From: an uncultured Phaeodactylibacter sp.
GTDB lineage: Bacteria; Bacteroidota; Bacteroidia; Chitinophagales; Saprospiraceae
Assembly: GCA_913057245.1 (NCBI GenBank)
Contig: CAJXNH010000037.1
Span: 1-32,187 of the forward strand
DNA: 32,187 bases
Direction: 5' to 3'
A model generated the notes under the pieces. It was given only the letters and a program-made list of their open reading frames with translations, was not told where the DNA came from and ran no database searches. Every line of letters begins with the position of its first letter. Positions within the stretch are counted from its first letter, which is position 1. The position numbers and the translations under genes were made by a program. Shown piece by piece: positions 7,953-14,862 of this stretch.

Positions 7953-8600
7953 CTACTGGCGTACCACTTTCAATATCTCCCGGCAGCCATCGTCTGTTAT
8001 GGTTTCAAGGAATTACATCCCGGCGGGCAGGTTCCCGGTATCCCATAGCAGCTCCGTTTCACCGGTACGCAGGGTCTGCCGGGCTACGTGCTGACCGAAC
8101 TCATTGAACAAGGTAGCGGTACCCTCCGCAGGGAGAGGCCTGCTGAAGTGTAGGGTAAAGGCATCCTGCTCCGGATTAGGCGATACGGTGGCTTTGGGCA
8201 ATTCAGGAATTTCCGTTTCCCATATCAGGTTATCAGTAGCCGAGAGGTTCTCATTGACCTGGCTGCGGTAACGGACCATGCCAAAGGATGCACTGGCATC
8301 CCCATTCGGATCGATGGTAAATACTGCCAGCCCCATTTCCACGCAGTTGTCCATCGGCAGATAGGCCTGATGGAACAGCTACTAGTCGCCATTATCTGTA
8401 TTTCGATAGAAGGCGCGGATGTAGTCTTCCTGGCGTCTCAGTCTCAGCCAGTATGGGAATGAAGCATAAAGGTTCAGAGGGCGTAGGTGTGGCTGCTGCC
8501 ATCGCCCTGATCGCCGATATCATTGGCAGTCCACGGAATGGGCAGTGCTATGACTCCAGACGCGTCTTAATCCTACTCCGATCTGGATATACTCTCTGAC
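7953..8600 (-). pseudogene. Decayed T9SS surface protein (C-terminal part)
   Basis: Read with repairs, this is the end of a secreted protein. Residues PIPWTANDIG and GDQGDGSSHTYAL come first, then a ConA/DUF1349-like beta-sandwich piece (PYWLRLRRQEDYIRAFYRN, then MDNCVEMGLAVFT), then a T9SS sorting domain (SPNPEQDAF ... GNLPAGM, FLETITDDGC ... KVVRQ). Damage seen: an extra AG pair near 8476-8479 shifts frame between HTYAL and NLYAS; two adjacent TAG codons at 8379-8384; TAA at 8013-8015 where a Tyr codon is expected (GM-Y-FLE); and a likely one-base shift near 8569. The ancestral stop is TAG at 7953-7955. The upstream part is lost or unrecognisable. Only 8013-8354 stays open and begins at an internal Met, so it is not a real gene. 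Confidence 0.85.
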
Positions 8601-8674
8601 TAGTGTGGTTCTGGAAAGCTACACAATGGCTAATTGGGGCTTGATCCTACTCTGATCTGGATATACTCTCTGAC
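8567..8674. repeat. 34-bp direct repeat, two copies 74 bp apart
   Basis: 8567-8600 and 8641-8674 match at 32 of 34 positions; the shared core is GATCTGGATATACTCTCTGAC (A/G and C/T changes lie just 5' of it). The offset, 74 bp, is not a multiple of three. The left copy overlaps the upstream end of the pseudogene, where the minus strand would read VREYIQI. A small tandem duplication inside a dying gene is the simplest reading. Confidence 0.8.
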
Positions 8675-9060
8675 GTAACCTTCGCATTGCTCTGTTTATC
8701 AATCAGTTAATGTCAAAGAACTTAAAGTTTTAACACTTTTTAACAGGAGTTTTCCGAAAGAAGTACCCTGTAATGTTAATAAATGTTTACCGAACAGAAG
8801 AGTCTTTTCCCTGCTGGGTACGGCTGATATACAAAATACTTTTCGGAATGGTTCCCTTCAGAGTACGATAATGGAACCGCAAAGTCGTCTGAGAAATATT
8901 CTGTGAAGTTGTATAAGGTGGTAGGTAGAGGAGAAGGAGAAAGGATTCGAAAAGGATTGCATTTTAGAGTAAAATGCTGTAAACTGAGCCAATCAGACAA
9001 TGCATTTTCGTAGATGTTTACGCAAGCAGCGCTGAAGCCCTTATTTTACAGTTAATTAAG
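8675..9060. other. Noncoding stretch before tRNA-Arg
   Basis: No convincing gene, repeat or RNA is seen. A 74-codon minus-strand frame (8776-9000) has no family likeness, composition unlike neighbouring genes and no upstream signal. The region carries several short A/T runs only. Confidence 0.5.
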
Positions 9061-9132
9061 TGGCCCCGCCAGGACTCGAACCTGGATCTAGTGTTTAGGA
9101 AACACCTATTCTATCCCTTGAACTACGGGGCC
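9061..9132 (-). tRNA. tRNA-Arg (anticodon CCU)
   Basis: The minus strand folds as a full cloverleaf of 72 nt. The acceptor stem GGCCCCG/CGGGGCC has 7 perfect pairs. The D arm is GTTC...GAAT, the anticodon stem GGTGT/ACACT holds loop TTCCTAA with anticodon CCT, and the T arm CCAGG-TTCGAGT-CCTGG is perfect. The discriminator base is A and CCA is not encoded (CTT follows). CCU reads the AGG arginine codon. Confidence 0.96.
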
Positions 9133-9235
9133 AATGTGGTCAGTTTTGGACGCCCCAAAGATAAAAAAAATCTCAAGCCACAAAATGTGGCTGCACTTTC
9201 CTGGCAAACACTTAACTTGAGGGAAAAAGAACACC

Positions 9236-9604
9236 ATGAATATCGAAGCTTTCCGGGCCTATTGCCTTAATAAACCGGGCGTGGAGGAGACGCTGCCCTT
9301 TGGGCCGGATACCCTGGTCTTTAAGGTGATGGGCAAGATGTTTGCCGCTACCGGGCTGGACGAGGAGGCATTTCGGGTCAATCTTAAGTGTGATCCGGAG
9401 CGGGCACAGCAATTGCGGGAGGCGCATCATCAGATCATCCCGGGATGGCATATGAATAAAAAGCACTGGAATACGGTGTACTTTGAAGATGGATTGGAGG
9501 AGGCGTTGTTGCTCCAGCTCATCGACCACTCCTATGATCTGGTGGTTTCTAAGCTGCCTAAGAAAGACCGGGCGTTTATTGAGGAGGCAAAGGGGCAACG
9601 CTAA
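9236..9604 (+). CDS. MmcQ/YjbR family protein
   Basis: The 122-residue product has the YjbR layout: an N-terminal helix (MNIEAFRAYCLNKPG) then VEETLPFGPDTLVFKVMGKMFA, LRVNLKC-like strand (FRVNLKCDPE), IIPGWHMNKKHWNTVYF and a C-terminal helix with SYDLVVSKLPKK. Length and motifs are typical. The fold is of the CyaY/MmcQ kind and often called DNA-binding, but no role is established. It is cytoplasmic. The gene stands alone on the plus strand beside tRNA-Arg. Its last 29 bp overlap the 3' end of the convergent TraB/GumN gene. ATG at 9236 lies right where the conserved start should be. Confidence 0.9.
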   Translation: MNIEAFRAYCLNKPGVEETLPFGPDTLVFKVMGKMFAATGLDEEAFRVNLKCDPERAQQLREAHHQIIPGWHMNKKHWNTVYFEDGLEEALLLQLIDHSYDLVVSKLPKKDRAFIEEAKGQR

Positions 9605-10379
9605 GCCCTTGCTTTTTCAACAGGCGGAGCACACCTCTGCCGCCATACAGGTGGCCGGCGCCAACTGCGCAAAATACGGGCTGTCCGGCGATCATCTTTC
9701 CGATACGCTCCGCCATAATGGCATTGCGCCGGTACAACATGGGATACCGCATACCGGAAAGGCTGCGCTTAGAGGCCTGATGCAGCTGTGGGAGGTTGCC
9801 TGCCGCATACAATGCCGCCAACCGGAGCAAATGCCGCCGGTGCTGCCTAAAACGCCGGGCCATAGCGACAACAGAATGTGCCTGCACCTCGGGTGGGATT
9901 TGCTGCAGTACTTTTAGCTGTTCTTCATAGGTTTCAATGCCCAGGATCGTTTTGTTTGTCTGACGGGCGTACTGCCAGAGCATTTCATCCAGCGCAATGG
10001 GGTGGTCTTCTTCCAACAGGCGCTCATTGATAATATTGCTGACCAATAAGGGGGACAGCTGTCGCAGCGGGAATATGTCCACGCCAATCGCCCGCAGGAA
10101 GAACTTCCGGATTTTCTCTAGTTTGCGAGGGGGCAGCAGGGCTTCCAGCGACTGTGCAGGTACCTGTTGCAAAAGGTCTGCCTGCGCTTCCTGGTCTATA
10201 CTGCCAAGATCGAACTCCAGTGCCAGTGCTTCACATTGGTCGATGCAGCGGCAGGCTTGTTCGTAGAAAGTATAGGCGCGGTGGTCCCTGACATGCATGG
10301 TGCCAAACAGGTAGGACGGTTCCATCAAGCCGGGAGACCGAATGGACCACAGCATGGTGTGGTGTTGTTTTGCTGACAT
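9576..10379 (-). CDS. TraB/GumN (PrgY-like) family protein
   Basis: The product has 267 residues from ATG 10377-10379. The family marks are LWSIRSPG, YLFGTMHVRD (GTMH, His29), EFDLGS, LDEMLWQYA, GIETYEEQ and near the end FCAVGAGHLYGGRGVL (GxGH). TraB/GumN proteins are thought to be metal-dependent proteases or hydrolases (Tiki-like) that use such GxxH motifs; that is family knowledge. There is no clear signal peptide, unlike many GumN proteins, so it may be cytoplasmic or use another start. The frame opens at a TTG at 10407-10409, but that is exactly at the edge of the terminator hairpin, so the ATG is preferred. It overlaps yjbR by 29 bp tail to tail. Confidence 0.85.
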   Translation of the reverse strand: MSAKQHHTMLWSIRSPGLMEPSYLFGTMHVRDHRAYTFYEQACRCIDQCEALALEFDLGSIDQEAQADLLQQVPAQSLEALLPPRKLEKIRKFFLRAIGVDIFPLRQLSPLLVSNIINERLLEEDHPIALDEMLWQYARQTNKTILGIETYEEQLKVLQQIPPEVQAHSVVAMARRFRQHRRHLLRLAALYAAGNLPQLHQASKRSLSGMRYPMLYRRNAIMAERIGKMIAGQPVFCAVGAGHLYGGRGVLRLLKKQGLSVAPLPPQ

Positions 10380-10409
10380 AGAGGAAGTTGAGCCTGTTCC
10401 AAAACGCAA

Positions 10410-10440
10410 AGCCGTTGCTGTAGGTAATTCAGCAACGGCT
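10410..10440 (-). terminator. Terminator of the Lrp/AsnC gene
   Basis: AGCCGTTGCTG (10410-10420) and CAGCAACGGCT (10430-10440) form an 11-bp perfect stem with a 9-nt loop. The minus strand then reads TTTGCGTTTT. It lies 33 bp after the regulator's stop and separates it from the TraB/GumN gene. Confidence 0.85.
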
Positions 10441-10473
10441 GTGATTTGTATTGTGCCGGGGTTTGCCGGACGC

Positions 10474-10947
10474 TTACTCGTAACGGTAAGGCAGGACTTT
10501 GGCGTCTTTTACAGTGGAAAGGGTCATCAGCGTTTTCAGGCGCTCAATTTCATCAATCTGCGAAAGCGTCTTGAATAAGAGTTTCTCGTAGGTTGGAATA
10601 TCCTTGCAAACGATCTTGATCAGGAAGTCCGCTTCACCAGTGATGATGTAGCATTCAGTGATTTCCTCAATTTCCTTGATTTTCTCGAGGAAGTGGTTGA
10701 GGGCATTTTCCTTTTGCCAGGCCAGGGATACCAGTACGAAGGTCTTTACATTTAATCCGATTGACTGCGGATTAACCTTGGCATGGTAGCTTTCAATTAC
10801 GGTAGAGTTTTCAAGCTTCTTTACGCGCTCCAGGGTGGGAGCTGGGGATAGACCAATACGCTTGGAAAGCTCAAGGTTCGTAATTTTGCTGCTTTCCTGA
10901 AGGATTTTCAGAATTTTGAGGTCAATTTTGTCCAGTTTGTCTGACAT
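10474..10947 (-). CDS. Lrp/AsnC family transcriptional regulator
   Basis: The product has 157 residues, usual for the family. The N-terminal winged helix-turn-helix spans about 7-60, with LDKIDLKILKILQESSKIT, then NLELSKRIGLSPAPTLERVK as recognition region. The RAM (effector-binding) domain covers about 70-150, with TFVLVSLAW, ECYIITGEADFLIKIVCK and the closing TLMTLSTVKDAKVLPY. Such proteins form octamers and sense amino acids. The divergent distance is large: its promoter lies in the 200-bp gap after glutamate dehydrogenase, which is transcribed the same way. A 12-bp palindrome in that gap could be its own operator. Control of the neighbouring gdh or ilvE genes is plausible inference only. 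Confidence 0.95.
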   Translation of the reverse strand: MSDKLDKIDLKILKILQESSKITNLELSKRIGLSPAPTLERVKKLENSTVIESYHAKVNPQSIGLNVKTFVLVSLAWQKENALNHFLEKIKEIEEITECYIITGEADFLIKIVCKDIPTYEKLLFKTLSQIDEIERLKTLMTLSTVKDAKVLPYRYE

Positions 10948-11041
10948 TTTTCTGTTGATTATTCAGTTTTTACAAAACCGCTCTAATATATTGACAAAAA
11001 CAGCTAATTGCAAACCCCAATGGGGTATTCGATGATAAAAT

Positions 11042-11053
11042 ATTTTGCAAAAT
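11042..11053. promoter_or_regulatory. Candidate operator palindrome upstream of the Lrp/AsnC gene
   Basis: ATTTTGCAAAAT is a perfect 12-bp palindrome, about 95 bp before the regulator's ATG, within A/T-rich DNA. TATATTTG (minus strand, 11064-11071) next to it matches the Bacteroidota -7 element, though no clear -33 TTG was found. Autoregulation is common in Lrp/AsnC proteins. Confidence 0.3.
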
Positions 11054-11089
11054 GGTTTTTTGCCAAATATACTAAGGGTGTATGACTGG

Positions 11090-11118
11090 ACAGCGGGCAC
11101 GTTTTGGGCGCCCGCTGT
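11090..11118 (-). terminator. GC-rich hairpin after glutamate dehydrogenase
   Basis: ACAGCGGGC (11090-11098) and GCCCGCTGT (11110-11118) form a 9-bp perfect stem, 29 bp beyond the gdh stop. There is no U-tract on the minus strand, so it may be Rho-assisted or an mRNA end stabiliser rather than a classic terminator. Confidence 0.55.
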
Positions 11119-11147
11119 ACGTTGTATGTTGAGGAATGCTCCGCAGT

Positions 11148-12584
11148 TTATGGGAAAATTCCAAGCGACAGGTAGTCGCTGCTGATCTTGTTGATCGCGC
11201 TGACGAAGGAGGCGGTCCGCAGATCTTCCACCTTGCGCTTGCGCATCATGATCTCCCGAATCTGCTGATAGGCCGTGATCATCGTCTCTTCGAGCCCGGA
11301 GCGGACCAGGTCGATTTCTTCCGCGCCGCGGGCAACCATCATGCGCTCCCGATCGGTCACGCTCTTGCCGGTGGTCCGCTCGATCAGGTCAACCAGGTTT
11401 TGGTTGATTTGCTGATTGAAACGTTTCTCCATACGGCCGAAGCGCATGTGCGACAGGTTCTTCAGCCATTCAAAGTAAGAAACGGTCACACCGCCTGCGT
11501 TGAGGTAGACGTCAGGAATGATCAGCTTGCCATTCTTAAGGAGTACTTCCTCTGCCATAGAGGTAATCGGGCCGTTAGCCGCCTCAGCGATGATTTTCGC
11601 TTTAATGCGGTGCGCATTTTCGGTTGTAATTTGATTCTCCAGTGCCGCAGGAACCAGTATATCACAATCGAATTCCAGTACACGTGTCCGTTCCTTCTTG
11701 TCCAAGTTTTGAGCACCCGGGAAACCAAGGATGGAGCCGGTTTCTTTCCGGAACTTCAGCAGCTCGTGAATGTCGATGCCTTTCTCATTATAAATGGCAC
11801 CTTCCACTTCACCAACGCCCACGATAACCGCATCGCCTTCGTCCTGTGCAATAGTAGCAGTGTAGGACCCTACGTTACCGAGGCCCTGCAGAACAATCTT
11901 TTTGCCTGCAATACCAGGCTCCAGCCCCAGTTTTTTCATGTCCTCCGCTTGATCACAGGCTTCGCGGATGCCATAAAATACGCCCCGGCCCGTTGCTTCT
12001 GTCCGGCCACGGATACCACTTTGGTTCACGGGTTTGCCCGTAACACAGCCAGCGGCATCAATGTCGTCGCCCTTGAAAGTGCGGTAGGTGTCATAAATCC
12101 AGGCCATCTCCCTGGAGCCGGTCCCGTAATCGGGTGCCGGTACATCCACAGACGGGCCGATCATGTTCCGGCGTATCAGTTCCGTGGTGTAGCGGCGGGT
12201 AATCTTCTCCAGCTGCGAAGGCGTGAATTCCCACGGGTTGATTTTTACTCCACCCTTGGCACCTCCGAAGGGAACATCAACGATGGCACATTTGTACGTC
12301 ATCAGCGTGGCCAGCGCCATCACCTCTTCCTGATTGACGTGATTACTGTAACGGATACCGCCTTTGGTAGGGGTACGATGGTGGCTGTGCTGTACGCGGT
12401 AAGCTTCGATGACTTTGTACTCATTGCCTACTTTGACGGGGAAGCGGATCTGGTAAACGGCGTTGCACTCCCGGATCTGATCCAGCAGCCCACGGTGCAG
12501 GCCCGTGTGCTGCGCTGCTTTGTCAAAGTAGTTCTGAACACTCTGATAGAAGCTCGTTTGTGATTTCGGTTCGAGATCAATCAT
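11148..12584 (-). CDS. gdhA: Glu/Leu/Phe/Val dehydrogenase (glutamate dehydrogenase)
   Basis: The product has 478 residues, somewhat longer than the ~420-450 of many bacterial GluDH. The first domain holds HRTPTKGGIRYS, then MTYKCAIVDVPFGGAKGG with catalytic Lys110 and VDVPAPDYGTG. The second (Rossmann) domain has TEATGRGVFYGI and GLGNVGSYTA. The reaction is reversible oxidative deamination of glutamate to 2-oxoglutarate and ammonia with NAD(P). Cofactor choice cannot be read safely. The start overlaps the end of the CcmD-like gene by 8 bp, so the two are translationally coupled. An Lrp/AsnC regulator follows downstream on the same strand. ATG at 12582-12584 gives a typical N-terminus. Confidence 0.95.
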   Translation of the reverse strand: MIDLEPKSQTSFYQSVQNYFDKAAQHTGLHRGLLDQIRECNAVYQIRFPVKVGNEYKVIEAYRVQHSHHRTPTKGGIRYSNHVNQEEVMALATLMTYKCAIVDVPFGGAKGGVKINPWEFTPSQLEKITRRYTTELIRRNMIGPSVDVPAPDYGTGSREMAWIYDTYRTFKGDDIDAAGCVTGKPVNQSGIRGRTEATGRGVFYGIREACDQAEDMKKLGLEPGIAGKKIVLQGLGNVGSYTATIAQDEGDAVIVGVGEVEGAIYNEKGIDIHELLKFRKETGSILGFPGAQNLDKKERTRVLEFDCDILVPAALENQITTENAHRIKAKIIAEAANGPITSMAEEVLLKNGKLIIPDVYLNAGGVTVSYFEWLKNLSHMRFGRMEKRFNQQINQNLVDLIERTTGKSVTDRERMMVARGAEEIDLVRSGLEETMITAYQQIREIMMRKRKVEDLRTASFVSAINKISSDYLSLGIFP

Positions 12585-12792
12585 TGTCCTTAATTTGGTT
12601 CTCTAATTTGGTTAGTTTCCTGTCGAGGTAAATGAGGAAAAGGACAAGACCGGCAAATATGGCCAGGATGACGGCGACTACGACGTAGATCTTCCCCGTG
12701 CTACGCATGAAGTCTGTGTCTCCGGTTTGGGCTTGGAGCGCAGAAAAAAAGGTCAGGAAGACCAGGATTGAAGATAGGCGTCTCTTGATCAT
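12577..12792 (-). CDS. CcmD-like small membrane protein
   Basis: From ATG 12790-12792 the product has 71 residues: a signal peptide (MIKRRLSSILVFLTFFSALQ), a short loop with FMRSTGKIY, one membrane helix (VVVAVILAIFAGLVLFLIYL) and a charged tail DRKLTKLENQIKD. This layout is that of the CcmD family proteins annotated in Bacteroidota, where CcmD normally helps release haem-loaded CcmE in cytochrome c maturation. No other ccm gene lies nearby, so the function is uncertain. The frame stays open upstream for 18 more codons, but the inner ATG makes a clean signal peptide. It overlaps gdh by 8 bp. Confidence 0.75.
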   Translation of the reverse strand: MIKRRLSSILVFLTFFSALQAQTGDTDFMRSTGKIYVVVAVILAIFAGLVLFLIYLDRKLTKLENQIKDND

Positions 12793-12932
12793 AAATGGTC
12801 CTATTTGATTGGCTTGGTTAGGATTTCCCCATCCGGTTACCGACAATAGAATTTCGGGGGCTAAAGTCGTTTTTATTTTCCACTCCGCAAAATAAAATTT
12901 GGCTTTTCGGAGTCAAATTCCGCGTTTATTTA

Positions 12933-12955
12933 AAAACGGCTGCAGCCCTCGTTTT
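12933..12955 (-). terminator. Possible terminator of the pyrophosphatase gene
   Basis: On the minus strand, AAAAC and GTTTT ends pair around a GGC-TGCA-GCC mini stem with a 3-nt bulge, and the U-tract continues as GTTTTTAAAT. It lies 25 bp past the ppa stop. The short core makes it weaker than the others. Confidence 0.45.
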
Positions 12956-12979
12956 CTTCCAGAAACCACTAACGGTGCT

Positions 12980-13579
12980 TTACTGTTCGTAGTGTGCGAT
13001 AAGCGCTAAAGTTTTCGATTCATCGAGCCAGCCTTCAAAGGTGTTGGTACCCAGTCCATCATAGTACAAAAACCAAGTCTCAATAATGTGGCGCGCGCCA
13101 TCGTAACGGATGCTGAAGTCAGTGAAATCCTCAGGCGTGATGGTCTGTAGCGTGGCATCCGTAGGGATCGCGATGACCTTCGTGTCTAATTCCCCCTCAT
13201 CCACTAGCTGCAGGGCGCCAATAGGCCGTGCCTCCACTACGGTTCCGGTAGGCAAAGCCGCACAAATCAAGAGTACATCCACGGGGTCGCCATCGCCACC
13301 TGCCGCTTTATCCATTCGGGTGGAGGGGACAAAGCCGTAATTGCCGGGGTAGGGGAGGAAGTCAACCTGCCTGTCTTTCCCATTGCGCTGATCGGCTTCG
13401 AAGCGCTGATTAGCTTCCTGGTATTCTATCTTTTTATTGGTGCCGGCAGGGATTTCCACGACCACGTTGAGCCCATTGGGCGTGCGTGCGGGATAAGCTT
13501 CCGGGGCGGCCGGAGCAGCTTCCGGCTGACAGCTATATATAAGGAGTGCAAAAAACAGGAAAGACCAGTAGTTTTTCAT
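12980..13579 (-). CDS. ppa: Lipoprotein inorganic pyrophosphatase (family I)
   Basis: The product has 199 residues. It begins with a lipoprotein signal, FLFFALLIYSC (Cys17), then a Pro/Ala-rich linker (to ~32) and a complete family I pyrophosphatase domain. Catalytic and metal-binding residues appear intact: Glu42, Lys50/Glu52, Arg70, Tyr77 and Tyr81 in PYPGNYGF, Asp96/Asp98/Asp101 in DGDPVDV, Asp127, Asp132 and Lys134 in VDEGELDTK. The reaction is PPi to 2 Pi. What is odd is location: the usual enzyme is cytoplasmic, this one should sit in the periplasmic membrane face. It has a terminator upstream (of ilvE) and so its own promoter. Moonlighting or true periplasmic PPi hydrolysis are both possible. 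Confidence 0.92.
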   Translation of the reverse strand: MKNYWSFLFFALLIYSCQPEAAPAAPEAYPARTPNGLNVVVEIPAGTNKKIEYQEANQRFEADQRNGKDRQVDFLPYPGNYGFVPSTRMDKAAGGDGDPVDVLLICAALPTGTVVEARPIGALQLVDEGELDTKVIAIPTDATLQTITPEDFTDFSIRYDGARHIIETWFLYYDGLGTNTFEGWLDESKTLALIAHYEQ

Positions 13580-13603
13580 CGGAATGGGGTTTAGCTTTTT
13601 TTG

Positions 13604-13640
13604 TAAAAAACAGGGGCAACTGCTTTACAGCGCCCCTGTC
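13604..13640 (-). terminator. Terminator of ilvE
   Basis: ACAGGGGC (13610-13617) and GCCCCTGT (13632-13639) form an 8-bp GC-rich stem with a 14-nt loop. On the minus strand it is followed by a run of T (13604-13609). It lies 24 bp past the ilvE stop and uncouples it from ppa. Confidence 0.88.
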
Positions 13641-13663
13641 ATTTTACCATTAAGGAGGTAACT

Positions 13664-14746
13664 TTATGCATTCACCGCCTGCCCCTGTACAGGAACAATC
13701 CAGCCGTGCTTGTCTTCAATTTTGCCCGAACGCATGCCATCGATTTGTGCTTTAATGAACGGGCCGACTTTCCGGTCTTCCACAGGTGGCAGCTCCATTT
13801 CGAAGCCATCGTAGGCGACCTTGGAAACATGGGCCACCACCGCTGCGGTACCAGAGCCAAATACTTCCTGCAATTGGCCGGCTTTGTAGGCGTCTACCAG
13901 CTCATCAATTGCGATAGGGCGCTCTTCCACCTTGTACCCGTGCTCAGGCAGGAGTTTTAGAATGGTGTCCCGGGTAATGCCGGGAAGGATGCCGCCGTCC
14001 AGTTTGGGGGTCACTACAGTGCCGTCAATCACAAAAAAGATATTCATGGTACCGACTTCCTGAATGTACTTGAACTCCCGGCTGTCCAGCCACATGACCT
14101 GATCGTAGCCCTTCTCATTCGCCAGTTTGGCAGGCAGGAGGGAGGCAGCGTAATTACCCGCAACTTTTGCTTCGCCGGTACCGCCTTGTACAGCCGCACG
14201 GGCAAATTGCGTGTCGGCTATCAGGCTTACCGGTTTCGGGTAGTAAGGGCCTACAGGGCCGGTGAAGATGATGAACCGGTACGTTGCAGATGGCTTCACC
14301 CCAATGAATTCATCCATGGCAAACATGTAGGGGCGGATGTAAAGCGCACTGCCTTCCTGTGGCGGGATCCAGTCGCTGTCCAGGTCGACGAGGGTGTGAA
14401 GGGCTTCCAGGAACAGGTCTTCGGGGACTTCAGGCATGCACATACGGCGGGCCGAGTTGTTGAGCCGCTTGGCGTGCATCTCGGGGCGGAGGAAGAAGGG
14501 CGTGCCATCGTGAGATTTAGACGCTTTCATGCCTTCAAAAATAGCCTGCCCGTAGTGGAGGACCATAGCAGCAGGGTGCATTTCAAACCGGCCGAAAGGG
14601 ACAATTCTTGGCGACTGCCATTCACCATCCTTATAATCAGCAACAAACATATGATCCGAAAATACCCGTCCGAAAGGAATGTTGTCAAAATCCACTTGTT
14701 CAAGCTGTGAATTTTGAGCTTTCGTGATTTTTATATTAAATTTCAT
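13664..14746 (-). CDS. ilvE: Branched-chain amino acid aminotransferase (class IV)
   Basis: From ATG 14744-14746 the product has 360 residues, matching type II BCATs. It shows FGRFEMHPAAMVLHYGQAIF at the N-terminal domain end, FFLRPEMHAKRLN, LYIRPYMFAMDE, GTGEAKVAGNYAAS with the PLP lysine (Lys194), EVGTMNIFFV, GGILPGITRD and FGSGTAAVV. It transfers amino groups between glutamate and Leu/Ile/Val, the last step of their synthesis and first of breakdown. The open frame begins two codons earlier at TTG, but the ATG is preferred. It stands alone, ended by a strong terminator. The Lrp/AsnC and glutamate dehydrogenase genes lie within 4 kb. Confidence 0.96.
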   Translation of the reverse strand: MKFNIKITKAQNSQLEQVDFDNIPFGRVFSDHMFVADYKDGEWQSPRIVPFGRFEMHPAAMVLHYGQAIFEGMKASKSHDGTPFFLRPEMHAKRLNNSARRMCMPEVPEDLFLEALHTLVDLDSDWIPPQEGSALYIRPYMFAMDEFIGVKPSATYRFIIFTGPVGPYYPKPVSLIADTQFARAAVQGGTGEAKVAGNYAASLLPAKLANEKGYDQVMWLDSREFKYIQEVGTMNIFFVIDGTVVTPKLDGGILPGITRDTILKLLPEHGYKVEERPIAIDELVDAYKAGQLQEVFGSGTAAVVAHVSKVAYDGFEMELPPVEDRKVGPFIKAQIDGMRSGKIEDKHGWIVPVQGQAVNA

Positions 14747-14791
14747 CTGCAATATTTTTTATGCGAAAATAAGAAAAAATTACAAATATTC

Positions 14792-14799
14792 TATATTTG
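14792..14799 (+). promoter_or_regulatory. Candidate -7 element for the psi-like gene
   Basis: TATATTTG matches the Bacteroidota TAnnTTTG consensus exactly, 64 bp before the TTG start of the next plus-strand gene, in the short divergent gap to ilvE. A -33 TTG at the usual distance was not found, which lowers confidence. Confidence 0.3.
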
Positions 14800-14862
14800 G
14801 GATAAATTCACTACTTTGCTTATTGATTATTTGGATACAAGGCTTTATTTAAATCAAAAATT

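Noticed and set aside
8567..8674. Repeat pair as a CRISPR or IS end
   Set aside because: Only two copies, no spacer series, no inverted ends and no transposase.
8776..9000. 74-codon minus-strand frame
   Set aside because: No start signal, no motif and composition unlike the neighbouring genes; probably chance.
9061..9132. tRNA-Arg as an active integration site
   Set aside because: The flanks show no repeat of the tRNA 3' end and no integrase; the nearby dead genes alone do not prove it.
11136..12563. Long plus-strand open frame opposite glutamate dehydrogenase
   Set aside because: It is the mirror of gdh in the complementary codon phase, has no family motif, and the minus-strand product is a clear dehydrogenase.
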